A stretch of DNA of 64,000 nucleotides from UBA4877 sp002399345 (GCA_036752905.1 DAIORT010000002.1:62001-126000), one strand, 5' to 3'. Shown: positions 15,418 to 23,307, counted from the stretch's first letter. Translations and numbers: made by a program. The notes: a model not told the origin generated them from the sequence alone.

Positions 15418-16971
15418 TTGTTGAACTCGAAAGAATACAGAGGACGATTGGAAGGAGCACTCAAGGAGCTTTCTAAAAATAAAGAGTATATAAATTCATT
15501 GAATGTTTTCCCGGTGCCGGACGGCGACACCGGATCAAACATGCTGGCTACTTTGGAAAGGGCTGCGGCTGAGGTAAGAAAGTGTGGCGATTCGCCTGTA
15601 TCCGATCTTACAGAAGCGGCAGCCTTCGGTTCTCTTATGGGTGCAAGAGGAAACTCGGGAGTAATACTTTCTCAGCTGCTCCGGGGTTTTGCTGACGGCT
15701 GCAAGGGTAAAGATCAACTTGACATAAAAGACTTTGCAGCAGCTATAGATAGCGCAGTAAAAAAAGCATATAAAGCCGTAAATAAGCCGGTGGAGGGTAC
15801 AATGCTCACAGTGGCCAGAGAGGTTGCGTCCAAAGCAAGAAGTTTATCTGGCAGAATGGATGAGGATGTTTTCTTTAAGGAGATACTCAATGCTGCGGAA
15901 GATGCATCGGCGAAGACACCGACTAAACTTAAGGTATTACGCGATGCCGGTGTGGTTGATTCCGGCGGAGAGGGATTAACTTTGATATTAAAGGGTATGC
16001 TTAATGCCGAGACAATTTCAGATTCGGAGGCTAAGGATACCGTTTTAGATACCGGTGTATATAATCCTGACATTAAATATACCTACTGTACTGAACTTAT
16101 CATAAACTCCAGTGAGGATAAGGTCCCTTATCTTAAGGGGAGGCTTAACCGCCTGGGCGACTCTATGATCGTCGCAGGCAGTGGAAATATCATAAAACTG
16201 CATATTCACACCAACGAACCTGGAAGGGTTATAGACATAGCCAAGGCTTTAGGGGAACTCTATGATATAAAGATCGACAATATGAAAAGGCAGCACAGGG
16301 AGACGCTTTTCCACGAGATGGTTCCCTATGGGTTTGTGGTAGTGGCGGAAGGCGATGGATTTACGGATATGTACGGCAATATAGACCATGTGGCGATTGT
16401 AAAAGGAGGGATAACTTCCAACCCTAGTGTGGAGGAGATAAAATCTGCTGTCGAAGGTCTTAATGCCCGTAATGTGTATATTTTCCCTGGTAATAAAAAC
16501 ATTGTCATGACAGCCCGGAAGGTTGAGGATCTTTTAGGTACGCCGGTCCATATCCTGCCCACGACATCCATTTCCGAGGCCGCCGTGGCCATATCGGTCT
16601 TTGACCCTGAAGGAGATTACGGGGAAAATATGCCCAAAATGCAGGAGGCATTAGCCCAAGCTGCCATAGGCAGTGTTGCATCAGCATCAAAGGATGCAAC
16701 CATAAACGGGTATAAAATAAAGATGGGTGATTACCTAGCCGTAAAGGGTAAGGATGTACTTGGCAGTGCAGACATGAAGGAGAAAGCACTTTTATTATTG
16801 CTTTCTAGTATGATTTCCGGCAGCGAATCTTTTGTAACAGTATATACTTCATCAAAAGAAATGGATGAAAATGTACAGAAAGAGATAAAAGAAAAATATC
16901 CCGAGGTTGAGTTTGCATTTGAATACGGCGGCCAGCCTCTTTATGATTATATAGTTTGTAAGGAGGACTGA
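15418..16971 (+). CDS. fakA: Fatty acid kinase catalytic subunit FakA (DAK2 domain, YloV)
   Basis: Phosphorylates fatty acids that are bound to FakB/DegV proteins, so that exogenous fatty acids can enter phospholipid synthesis. It is 517 residues. The N-terminal DAK2/DhaL-type ATP domain has NVFPVPDGDTGSNM, GARGNSGVILSQLLRG and DAGVVDSGGEGL. The C-terminal domain ends AFEYGGQPLYDYI as in FakA. Start is a TTG at 15418 with AAGGGGG in front. The fakB gene follows after two bases. Confidence 0.92.
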   Translation: MLNSKEYRGRLEGALKELSKNKEYINSLNVFPVPDGDTGSNMLATLERAAAEVRKCGDSPVSDLTEAAAFGSLMGARGNSGVILSQLLRGFADGCKGKDQLDIKDFAAAIDSAVKKAYKAVNKPVEGTMLTVAREVASKARSLSGRMDEDVFFKEILNAAEDASAKTPTKLKVLRDAGVVDSGGEGLTLILKGMLNAETISDSEAKDTVLDTGVYNPDIKYTYCTELIINSSEDKVPYLKGRLNRLGDSMIVAGSGNIIKLHIHTNEPGRVIDIAKALGELYDIKIDNMKRQHRETLFHEMVPYGFVVVAEGDGFTDMYGNIDHVAIVKGGITSNPSVEEIKSAVEGLNARNVYIFPGNKNIVMTARKVEDLLGTPVHILPTTSISEAAVAISVFDPEGDYGENMPKMQEALAQAAIGSVASASKDATINGYKIKMGDYLAVKGKDVLGSADMKEKALLLLLSSMISGSESFVTVYTSSKEMDENVQKEIKEKYPEVEFAFEYGGQPLYDYIVCKED

Positions 16972-16973
16972 TT

Positions 16974-17813
16974 ATGAGCATTTGCATTGTAACAGACAGT
17001 TGTGCAGACCTGCCGGAGGAATTTGTGAGCAGGTATAATATTTCGGTGGCGCCGTTTTTAAGCATCTTTGAAGATAAAACATACAGGGACGGTGTTGATA
17101 TTACACCCCAACAGTTTTATGAAAAGCTGGCTCGGTCGAATTATATTCCGACAACGGGCATGGTGACACCCGGCTATTTCAGCGAAATGTTTGCTGGGCT
17201 GCTAAGGAAGTATGATACCGTCATTGCCTTGATATTTGATTCTAAGTTGAGCGGCGCCTATAATTCGGCTGTTACCGCTGCAAAGAACTTTCCTGAGGAT
17301 GCTGTAGCGGTGGTGGATACAAAGGGAGCCACGCTTGGACAAGGCCTTACCGTTATCAAGGCTGCGTGTATGGCCGATCAAGGTGCCACTAAAGAAGAGA
17401 TTTTAAAAGAAGCAAATCGCATGGTAGACGATATAAGGTATGCCATAGTGCTGGGTAGTCTTGATTATCTCCATAAGGGCGGCAGGCTTTCATCATCTCA
17501 GAGGATAGTCGGCAATGTTCTTAATATAAAACCCATAATGGGCCTGGATGATGGCACGCCTTATATAATGGAGAGGGCCAGGGGTATGAAAAGGGCCTAT
17601 AGGTTTGTCGTGGACTACATTAAGAGCTTTGATACAAGCCTGGAGGGTAAAACAATAGGGCTTAGTTATACCAACGCTGTCAAGGAAGGTAACGAACTGG
17701 AAAGAATTATAAAGGAGAACTTCCATCCCGCTGAGATCGTAAAATCCCAGGCAGGCGCTGCAATTGGTACACATGTAGGCCCGCAGACTATAGGAGTGTA
17801 TTTTGAAAGATAA
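16974..17813 (+). CDS. DegV family fatty acid-binding protein FakB
   Basis: Presents the fatty acid to FakA. It is 279 residues with the DegV N-terminus VTDSCADLPEEF, TTGMVTPGYF, SKLSGAYNSA (Ser of the acyl-phosphate site), DYLHKGGRL and the C-terminal IGTHVGPQTIG. Directly adjacent to fakA with its own AAGGAGG site, so kinase and carrier are co-expressed. The acyl-chain preference cannot be read from sequence. Confidence 0.92.
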   Translation: MSICIVTDSCADLPEEFVSRYNISVAPFLSIFEDKTYRDGVDITPQQFYEKLARSNYIPTTGMVTPGYFSEMFAGLLRKYDTVIALIFDSKLSGAYNSAVTAAKNFPEDAVAVVDTKGATLGQGLTVIKAACMADQGATKEEILKEANRMVDDIRYAIVLGSLDYLHKGGRLSSSQRIVGNVLNIKPIMGLDDGTPYIMERARGMKRAYRFVVDYIKSFDTSLEGKTIGLSYTNAVKEGNELERIIKENFHPAEIVKSQAGAAIGTHVGPQTIGVYFER

Positions 17814-17825
17814 TGATAAGAAGTG

Positions 17826-17857
17826 ATACCCGGCCTGATATCAGGCCGGGTATTCGT
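17826..17857. terminator. Terminator between fakB and the convergent sigma gene
   Basis: Perfect 28 base palindrome 17826-17853 (arms of 14 bases, GC-rich) followed by TCGTTT. It serves both convergent transcripts. Confidence 0.75.
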
Positions 17858-17870
17858 TTGTACAGAATAA

Positions 17871-18293
17871 TTAGCTATTATCATGCAGTATGTACTCTTT
17901 TAATTTTTTCAGTGCCCTTCTTTTATATTTGCTTACGGTTTGTTGGGATATACCTAACCTTGCGGCAATCTGCCTTTGAGGTACGCCGTTTTCTATGGTC
18001 AGTTTTACTATTATGCGCTCATTATTATTTAATATGGATAATGTCTGCTCATAGGATAGTTCGTCAATCAAATCGTCTATGTTATCATCGGATGGTATTA
18101 TATCCAAGGGTATCAATAGATGATCGGCGTCGCTATAGTTTATAGGTTTATCAAGTATAAGGAGCTCATTTTGCCTGATTGCGGAATTCTTACGATATAG
18201 CTTAAATGCCTCTCTTTGAATGCCTGTTTTAAAGTAATTCACTATTTTAGCTTCCTCAATATCTGGCTCCGGTTCACACAATAACTCTGTCAT
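17871..18293 (-). CDS. Sigma-70-like protein, second half (end of region 2 plus region 4)
   Basis: 140-residue putative promoter-recognition subunit. The C-terminal third is a clear sigma region 4 helix-turn-helix: GVPQRQIAARLGISQQTVSK followed by YKRRALKKLKEY. The N-terminal part (YFKTGIQREAFKLYRKN) resembles the end of region 2 in small ECF/TcdR-type factors, but the beginning of region 2 is missing and is found in the preceding small gene. I chose the ATG at 18293 because it lies 9 bases after AAGGAG; the ATG at 18314 has no ribosome site. Relatives by architecture are the Orf7/Orf8 pair of Tn916 and the two-part SigO/RsoA factor of Bacillus subtilis. Sure about region 4, less about the target promoters. 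Confidence 0.78.
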   Translation of the reverse strand: MTELLCEPEPDIEEAKIVNYFKTGIQREAFKLYRKNSAIRQNELLILDKPINYSDADHLLIPLDIIPSDDNIDDLIDELSYEQTLSILNNNERIIVKLTIENGVPQRQIAARLGISQQTVSKYKRRALKKLKEYILHDNS

Positions 18294-18322
18294 AATACTC
18301 ATCTCCTTTTTCATAGACTTTG

Positions 18323-18508
18323 TTATATAGATTTATGCCTTTTTATCATTTTTATAAGTGATTTAATAAGCTCATCGGACAAATCATAGGAATTATTACT
18401 GCGTGAATACTTTTTTATTAGCGGCATGAATCTGTTTATGATTTCAGTCATGGCTTCATTGTCTCCTGATTGTGCTCTTTTCACTAATTCTTTAAGCTTT
18501 TTGCTCAT
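18323..18508 (-). CDS. Small HTH_16-type protein, first half of a split sigma factor
   Basis: 61-residue protein whose pattern LKELVKRAQSGDNEAMTEII, then FMPLIKKYSR and a Leu/Ile-rich helix, matches the N-terminal region 2 core of small sigma factors (helix-turn-helix conjugative transposon-like family). In a one-piece factor this would run straight into the sequence found in the next gene. Here a stop codon, a 29 base gap and a fresh ribosome site lie between them, so the two parts are made separately. The ATG overlaps the stop of the upstream holin-like gene (ATGA). Confidence 0.7.
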   Translation of the reverse strand: MSKKLKELVKRAQSGDNEAMTEIINRFMPLIKKYSRSNNSYDLSDELIKSLIKMIKRHKSI

Positions 18509-18798
18509 GGTTTGAGTCCCCCATTCTTACCGTCAAGACTTTTCATTTTGCTTGTTTTCTGCGCTGTTGCAGCGATAAGCAGACCATTGAGAATGTAAAG
18601 CGGTATTTCTTTTAATTGAAAGTCTGCGTTTACTAAATGGGGTAATACGATCAGAGTCTCAGCAATTATATAATAGATAAGGTATGCCGGTACTTTCTTG
18701 AAAAAAGCTATATTTTCGATAAACCCGGCAATCAATATGGTTGCGGCAACGCCTCCTGCTAAAGTCTCGAGGTAAGAATAAGTAAATATTGTATCCAT
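18505..18798 (-). CDS. Small holin-like membrane protein
   Basis: 97 residues with three likely membrane helices (about 13-32, 38-55 and 64-80), a short charged loop (NADFQLKEIP) and a hydrophilic Lys-rich tail, the general build of small phage-type holins such as TcdE or UviB-like proteins. I recognise no family with certainty. It is the first gene of a three-gene minus-strand operon with the two sigma halves, translated from an ATG behind GAGGTGAG and coupled to the next gene. Holin-like proteins beside TcdR/UviA-type sigma factors release toxins or bacteriocins in clostridia; this is context, not proof. Confidence 0.6.
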   Translation of the reverse strand: MDTIFTYSYLETLAGGVAATILIAGFIENIAFFKKVPAYLIYYIIAETLIVLPHLVNADFQLKEIPLYILNGLLIAATAQKTSKMKSLDGKNGGLKP

Positions 18799-18847
18799 AA
18801 TCTCACCTCATAAAATTTGCCTTCTATATATTAAAGAGCATGGCCTG

Positions 18848-18884
18848 CCATATTTTACTACTGTATTTTCTCCATTTTTACTAC
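18848..18884. repeat. Direct repeats in the leader of the holin/sigma operon
   Basis: CCATATTTTACTAC (18848-18861) and CCATTTTTACTAC (18872-18884), spaced 24 bp start to start, between the promoter and the first gene. On the transcribed strand they read GTAGTAAAAATGG and GTAGTAAAATATGG. They could be an operator or a second promoter element for autoregulation by the split sigma factor. Confidence 0.5.
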
Positions 18885-18916
18885 ATTTTGTAAACAATAT
18901 TAATGATTGTATATAT

Positions 18917-18945
18917 ATTATACATATGCACTATTCCAGTGTAAA
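18917..18945 (-). promoter_or_regulatory. Sigma-A promoter of the holin/sigma operon
   Basis: On the minus strand TTTACA (18940-18945) and TATAAT (18917-18922) with a 17 bp spacer. The TTTACA box is also the -35 type used by TcdR-family factors. The leader to the first gene is about 110 bases. Confidence 0.65.
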
Positions 18946-19118
18946 TGAATGTTACATAAATTTAATATATATAAAATAACTAGAATTTCGGTTATTAATG
19001 AAGCACTTTTTTGGGATTATTAACTATAGGAATAACATACTATTTTGTTCATTATGTGCTATTAGTAAAATATTAATATGATTAATCAAAAGAGTATAAA
19101 TTGAGGGGAGATAATTTT

Positions 19119-19211
19119 ATGTGGCATGGAAGTTATATCCCGTGGTATAAGTGTTTTTGGTATAGACTGAATGTAACTAATATGTTAATGGAGAAAAGTA
19201 TACAAAGATAG
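19119..19211 (+). CDS. Possible 30-residue aromatic-rich small peptide
   Basis: An ATG at 19119 lies 8 bases after GAGGGGAG and opens a 30-codon frame ending in TAG. The peptide has Trp at positions 2, 9 and 14, four Tyr or Phe nearby, one Cys and a net positive charge. No family is recognised. It is divergent from the holin/sigma operon, 320 bases away, and a small cationic Trp-rich product beside a holin-type module would fit a bacteriocin, but with a frame this short chance is a real possibility. Confidence 0.3.
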   Translation: MWHGSYIPWYKCFWYRLNVTNMLMEKSIQR

Positions 19212-19213
19212 GA

Positions 19214-19242
19214 TTGACATTCTTATCACATATTGCTACTAT
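19214..19242 (+). promoter_or_regulatory. Sigma-A promoter upstream of the cyclodeaminase-like gene
   Basis: TTGACA at 19214-19219 and TACTAT at 19237-19242 with a 17 bp spacer. The transcript would begin about 310 bases before the next gene. Confidence 0.65.
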
Positions 19243-19249
19243 TATAATA

Positions 19250-19559
19250 GGGGAAAACGATAACATCAGAACAAAGTTATGGATCCAGGTCTTTCTTGAT
19301 ACTTTTGGCAGGAAGTTTTTTAAGATGCCACAATATATTATTGTAAAAAGAAGGGGGGAGAGATTAAAACGGCACATGCGGTTCTGATTCAAAGTTGTAT
19401 GTTTTAGACATCATGGGAGGATCTGTTATATAATTTCATAAGGGTTAGTATAATATTTATGAGGATTCATGACAGTATAGTTTTGATGGGCTAAATGATT
19501 GCTAATCAAAAAAGCGTAGGTCGTAAGAAATTATTTTTGATTTTAGGAGGTAATTGGTT
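19250..19559 (+). other. Long untranslated leader without recognised gene
   Basis: About 300 bases between the promoter and the cyclodeaminase-like gene. I do not recognise a riboswitch or T-box class. A 20-codon frame with a weak ribosome site starts at 19325. Near the end, AATCAAAAA (from 19504) and TTTTTGATT (to 19542) can pair to form a hairpin just before the AGGAGG at 19545-19550, which could influence translation or elongation. Confidence 0.4.
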
Positions 19560-20666
19560 ATGTCAAAGTTTGAGATGCCTAAATATCATCATCCGGATTT
19601 TACACAGGAGATGTTTGCTAATGCACCGGATGTAAAATATAAGCCGGCAGAGAAAGATGGAGTAGTCCCGGAATATTATCATAGTACATCTATGTATCCA
19701 GAATACTTTAAAATCAATGGAAAATGGAAATTAGCTGAGGAAAGCCGCATGGATTCTTGTGTAATCCTTTGTGACGACGGACATCTTGAAGTTTTGGAGC
19801 CCAGGAATATAAAAAAAGATGACAAAGTTCTTTTGGGGAGAACGGAGAGATGTGAGGAAGGTATTTATATGCACTGTCACGGTTTCGAGGAAACCTGCGA
19901 GAAACTGGATGACCAGTTTGTTTTTCGTCAGGGAAGAAGCCGAGAGACATCTTATGCGCGCGACTATGACAGATTAATTGAATTAATGAAATATGAAAAA
20001 GAGCACGGGGGCAAGATTGTATGGGCAATGGGACCGGCATTTGCTTTTGATAAAAGTGCAAGAGCGGCAATGCAGGCACTTGTAGAGAATGGATATGCAC
20101 AAGGACTTCTGGCCGGTAATGCTTTGGCAACACATGATTTGGAAGGTGCCCTTTTACACACTGCTCTCGGACAGGATATTTATACACAGGTATCACAGCC
20201 AAATGGTCATTACAATCACTTGGATGTATTGAATAAAGTAAGAAGAAGCGGCTCTATTCCGCAATTCATGAAGGATTATGACTTGGACGATGGTATTATT
20301 TGTAGTTGTGTAAATAACAATGTACCATTCGTTCTTGCAGGATCTATCCGTGATGATGGACCGCTTCCGGAGGTTATTGGAAATGTTTATGAGGCTGCAA
20401 ATGCTATGAGAGATGTAGTACGCGACGCAACTACGGTGATCTGTCTGGCAACTATGTTACATACAATAGCAGTTGGCAATATGACACCTTCCTTCCGTGT
20501 GCTGAAAGACGGAACTATCCGCCCGTTATATTTATATGCGGTTGATGCGGAAGAGTTTGTTGTAAATAAACTTTTGGATAGGGGAAGTTTATCTGCCACG
20601 ACAATGGTAACTAATGTTCAGGATTTTATTACCCATGTTACAAAAGGGCTTGGTTTGATGGATTAA
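19560..20666 (+). CDS. Archaeal-type ornithine cyclodeaminase / LOR-SDH-like protein
   Basis: 368-residue protein resembling the family of archaeal ornithine cyclodeaminases and the C-terminal part of cyanobacterial AgrE/ArgZ, which is unrelated to classical OCD. The C-terminal Rossmann-like domain carries the matching signature: LLAGNALATHDLEGALLHT, then GHYNHLDVLNKVRRSGSI, VPFVLAGSIRDDGPLPEV and ATMLHTIAVGNMTPS. The expected reaction is NAD-dependent conversion of ornithine to proline with loss of ammonia, but the substrate is not certain. ATG at 19560 follows AGGAGG by 9 bases. Isoleucine is mostly ATT/ATC here, while neighbours prefer ATA, suggesting transfer. The next gene is an EamA exporter. 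Confidence 0.7.
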   Translation: MSKFEMPKYHHPDFTQEMFANAPDVKYKPAEKDGVVPEYYHSTSMYPEYFKINGKWKLAEESRMDSCVILCDDGHLEVLEPRNIKKDDKVLLGRTERCEEGIYMHCHGFEETCEKLDDQFVFRQGRSRETSYARDYDRLIELMKYEKEHGGKIVWAMGPAFAFDKSARAAMQALVENGYAQGLLAGNALATHDLEGALLHTALGQDIYTQVSQPNGHYNHLDVLNKVRRSGSIPQFMKDYDLDDGIICSCVNNNVPFVLAGSIRDDGPLPEVIGNVYEAANAMRDVVRDATTVICLATMLHTIAVGNMTPSFRVLKDGTIRPLYLYAVDAEEFVVNKLLDRGSLSATTMVTNVQDFITHVTKGLGLMD

Positions 20667-20692
20667 ACAATTAATTTGAGAGGGGAAGGGAC

Positions 20693-21583
20693 ATGGCCAA
20701 GAAGAATGTGTCTGGGAAACTGGCATTAATATTTGTAGCCGTTGCTTGGGGAAGTTCCATGGTTGTCATCAAGGGATCTACTGATACGTTACCACCGGGT
20801 TTGTTGCTTACATGTCGTTTTACTATAGCAAGTGCGATGCTGGCAATCGCGAATGGGAAAAAGCTAAAACAGATTGACAAAGAATATATTAAGAGTGGAA
20901 TTTTTATCGGTGTGTGTCTGTTCATGGCGTACTTTACACAGACGATGGGTGTTATGCTCGAGATGCCAGGGAAGAGCCATTTCCTTTCTTCTGCATACTG
21001 TGTGTTTGTACCGTTCATCGGATGGTTTGTTTTGAAAGAAAAACCGAAGATCTATCATATAATAGCAGCGATTATGTGTGCAATAGGTATTATTATGGTA
21101 TCTCTAGTAGGAAGCTTTAGCCTTAGCTTTGGTGATACCTTCTCTATTATCAGTTCCGTATTCTGGGCAAGTCAGATTATTGCGATTGCGAAATGGGGAA
21201 ATGATAAAGATCCGTTATTGATTACAATGCTTCAATTTGTAGTCTGTGCAGTTCTTGCTTGGATTTTTACACTGACGATGGAAGATCCTGGTGCAGTTAA
21301 ATGGAATATAGGTGCGGTCAGCGGTGTGTTGTATTTGGGATTAGTTTGTTCAGGATTATGTTTCCTGTTACAGACAATTGCGCAAAAGACGGAGAATCCA
21401 ACCAGTGTTTCCATTATATTGAGTTTTGAGAATATATTTGGCCTTATATTCGGGGCTATATTCTTTAATGAGAAATTTACGCTGCAATCTATTATAGGTT
21501 TTGTACTCATGTTTGTTGCAATTATTATATCGGAGACAGAATTGTCATTCTTAAAAAAGAAAAAGGTTACGGATAGCGAATAA
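20693..21583 (+). CDS. EamA/DMT family permease
   Basis: Ten-helix drug/metabolite transporter of 296 residues made of two EamA repeats. The first begins KLALIFVAVAWGSSMVVIKG and the second ends with an FENIFGLIFGAIFFNE motif typical of the family. It lies 26 bases after the cyclodeaminase-like gene with its own GAGGGGAAGG ribosome site and shares that gene's ATT-rich codon usage, so the two probably arrived together. It may export or import the amino acid handled by the partner enzyme. Confidence 0.87.
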   Translation: MAKKNVSGKLALIFVAVAWGSSMVVIKGSTDTLPPGLLLTCRFTIASAMLAIANGKKLKQIDKEYIKSGIFIGVCLFMAYFTQTMGVMLEMPGKSHFLSSAYCVFVPFIGWFVLKEKPKIYHIIAAIMCAIGIIMVSLVGSFSLSFGDTFSIISSVFWASQIIAIAKWGNDKDPLLITMLQFVVCAVLAWIFTLTMEDPGAVKWNIGAVSGVLYLGLVCSGLCFLLQTIAQKTENPTSVSIILSFENIFGLIFGAIFFNEKFTLQSIIGFVLMFVAIIISETELSFLKKKKVTDSE

Positions 21584-21607
21584 TTGTTTAAGGTTGCCAT
21601 ATAATTT

Positions 21608-21894
21608 TTGTGGCAGTCTCTCTATATATGGCGGGAGAAAGTCCCGTCCCCGCCTGGGGATTACAAGCTGGTTATTAAGCACGGTCTACAAATCAAACTG
21701 TCAGATACAGTTATTAAATTTTGGGTGGAGGATACTCTGCTGCCAGAGGAGAACAGAGACCATGCACTATCTGGCAATGGGGCAAAGTATCGAGAATGCT
21801 ACATTCAGAGTGATTGGCTACTGGTCTACCGGATTTAGGGGATGTGTTTATATTAACCTTGGTACTGACTGAAGCTCATATATTTGGAAAGTAG
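21608..21894 (+). pseudogene. Broken YafQ/RelE-type toxin gene
   Basis: The readable middle portion contains LLPEENRDHALSG followed by YRECYIQSDWLLVYRI, closely matching the core of YafQ-family mRNA interferases (usually LP..YRDH.L.G....YRE.HI.PDWLLIY). A TAG interrupts the frame at 21836. In another frame the expected final strand continues as GDVFILTLVLTEAHIFG to a stop at 21892. The N-terminal part is scrambled and no antitoxin gene is present. It is therefore a decayed toxin-antitoxin relic at the end of the foreign island. Confidence 0.68.
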
Positions 21895-21908
21895 TTAGCG
21901 GCTTAATA

Positions 21909-21938
21909 AAAAGGCACTTGTTCGAGTGCTTTTTTATT
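21909..21938. terminator. Terminator between the island and the methyltransferase gene
   Basis: Stem AGGCACT/AGTGCTT around a TGTTCG loop with one bulged G, followed by six T on the plus strand. Confidence 0.65.
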
Positions 21939-23064
21939 AATTTTTTTTGTAATACTGATACAGGGTACACTTTATCATTCCATTATACAGCTTCCTTCTT
22001 TTACTGGCTGGACGTCCGAATAGTTTTTCAAAGTTTTCATTGTCGCTGAGTATATAGTATGACCATTCGGGCGCTATTTCTTTAAAGGCCAGGCCCATGT
22101 CCCGGTAGAGCTTCTCCGATTCGCTCTGGTTGCCTATCCTTTCCCCGTAGGGTGGGTTGCATATGATATATCCGGTTTTATCCCGCAGGTATATGTCCCG
22201 CATGTCGGTACGCTTGAAGGATATGAATTTATCCATGCCTGCCTTCTTGGCATTGCTGCGTGAAAGCTTTATGGCCTGGCCATCTATATCCGAACCCATT
22301 ATATTTAAATCCGCATTTGTGTCTTGAAGAGAGTGTGCCTCTTCCCGGGCGCTTTTCCATAGCTTGGCCGGTATCCTGTTCCAGCTTTCAGCTGCAAATT
22401 CCCTCATTATACCCGGCGCGGTATTGGTGCCCATAAGCGCGGCTTCTATCGGTATGGTACCCGAACCGCAGAAAGGATCGCAAAGCGACTGGGAAGATTT
22501 CCATCTGCTCAGCTCTATCATGGAGGCTGCCAGTGTTTCACGCAGTGGGGCCTTTACGGAAAGCTCCCTGTACCCCCTCTTGTGCAGGCTGGGCCCGCTT
22601 GTGTCTATCATCAGTGTGACCTCGTTCTTTATTATGCCAAAATGTATTTTGTATTGTGAGCCGTCCTCATCAAACCAACTCTTTTTATATCTGTCCTTCA
22701 TGCTTTCCACTATGGCCTTCTTTATAATGGCCTGGCAATCCGGTATGCTGAAAAGCGTTGAGCGCAGGGAGTATCCATTAACCGGAAAGTTTGCATCAAC
22801 GGGAAGCCAATCCGCCCAGGGAAGCGCCTTTGTACCCTCAAAGAGTTCGTCGAAGGTTTCTGCTTTAAAATCACCTAACTTTATAAGAACTCTCTCGGCA
22901 CACCTTAGCCAGAGGTTGGTACGGCAGATGGCCAGCTCATCTCCCTTGAATGTCACCTTGCCGTCCTGTATGCTGAGGTCTTTATAACCCAGCTGTCTTA
23001 GCTCTTTTGCAACCATTGATTCTACTCCGAAAAGCGTGGTCGCTATGATATCTATTTTTGCCAT
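21937..23064 (-). CDS. THUMP-domain class I SAM-dependent RNA methyltransferase (RlmL/YpsC-like)
   Basis: Probable 23S rRNA guanine-N2 methyltransferase, 375 residues. An N-terminal THUMP RNA-binding domain (about residues 1-155) is followed by a Rossmann methyltransferase with LCDPFCGSGTIPIEAAL (SAM loop), IMGSDIDGQAI and the catalytic NPPYGERIG. The start at 23064 (Met-Ala-Lys-Ile-Asp) is preferred, since AAAGGA precedes it; the ATG six codons upstream lacks a ribosome site. Transcribed alone, convergent with the island. Confidence 0.87.
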   Translation of the reverse strand: MAKIDIIATTLFGVESMVAKELRQLGYKDLSIQDGKVTFKGDELAICRTNLWLRCAERVLIKLGDFKAETFDELFEGTKALPWADWLPVDANFPVNGYSLRSTLFSIPDCQAIIKKAIVESMKDRYKKSWFDEDGSQYKIHFGIIKNEVTLMIDTSGPSLHKRGYRELSVKAPLRETLAASMIELSRWKSSQSLCDPFCGSGTIPIEAALMGTNTAPGIMREFAAESWNRIPAKLWKSAREEAHSLQDTNADLNIMGSDIDGQAIKLSRSNAKKAGMDKFISFKRTDMRDIYLRDKTGYIICNPPYGERIGNQSESEKLYRDMGLAFKEIAPEWSYYILSDNENFEKLFGRPASKRRKLYNGMIKCTLYQYYKKN

Positions 23065-23145
23065 CTTATCTTTTCCTTTCATTAATTAATAAACATTATT
23101 AATTATACAGTTATTTGGCAGGTAAATAAAGGCCAAAAAAACTTG

Positions 23146-23174
23146 TTGATTTTTTAACATACTCGTGTTAATAT
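23146..23174 (+). promoter_or_regulatory. Extended -10 promoter of the FMN riboswitch
   Basis: TTGATT at 23146-23151 and TAATAT at 23169-23174 with a 17 bp spacer, preceded by TGT to give an extended -10 element. Confidence 0.6.
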
Positions 23175-23202
23175 AAACGTGTAAATTGAATATGAAGACA
23201 AT

Positions 23203-23307
23203 AACTTCAGGGCAGGGTGTGATTCCCGACCGGCGGTAAAGCCCGCGAGCCGAAAGGCAGATCCGATGAAACTACGGAGCCGACAGTACAGTCTGGATAA
23301 AAGAAGT
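23203..23307 (+). ncRNA. FMN riboswitch (RFN element)
   Basis: Aptamer with the conserved blocks CTTCAGGGCAGGGTG, ATTCCCGACCGGCGGTAAAG, AGCCCGCGAGC-type core, GGCAGATCCG...CGGAGCCGACAGT, AGTCTGGAT and the closing AAGAAG. It senses flavin mononucleotide and controls ribU directly downstream. Confidence 0.95.

Noticed and set aside
17813..18145. Plus-strand frame of 110 codons after fakB
   Set aside because: It runs antisense through the terminator palindrome and the region 4 sigma gene, whose helix-turn-helix is clear.
19250..19559. Possible known riboswitch or T-box in the leader of the cyclodeaminase-like gene
   Set aside because: I looked for T-box (GGTGG/specifier), lysine, guanidine and SAM-type conserved blocks and found none.
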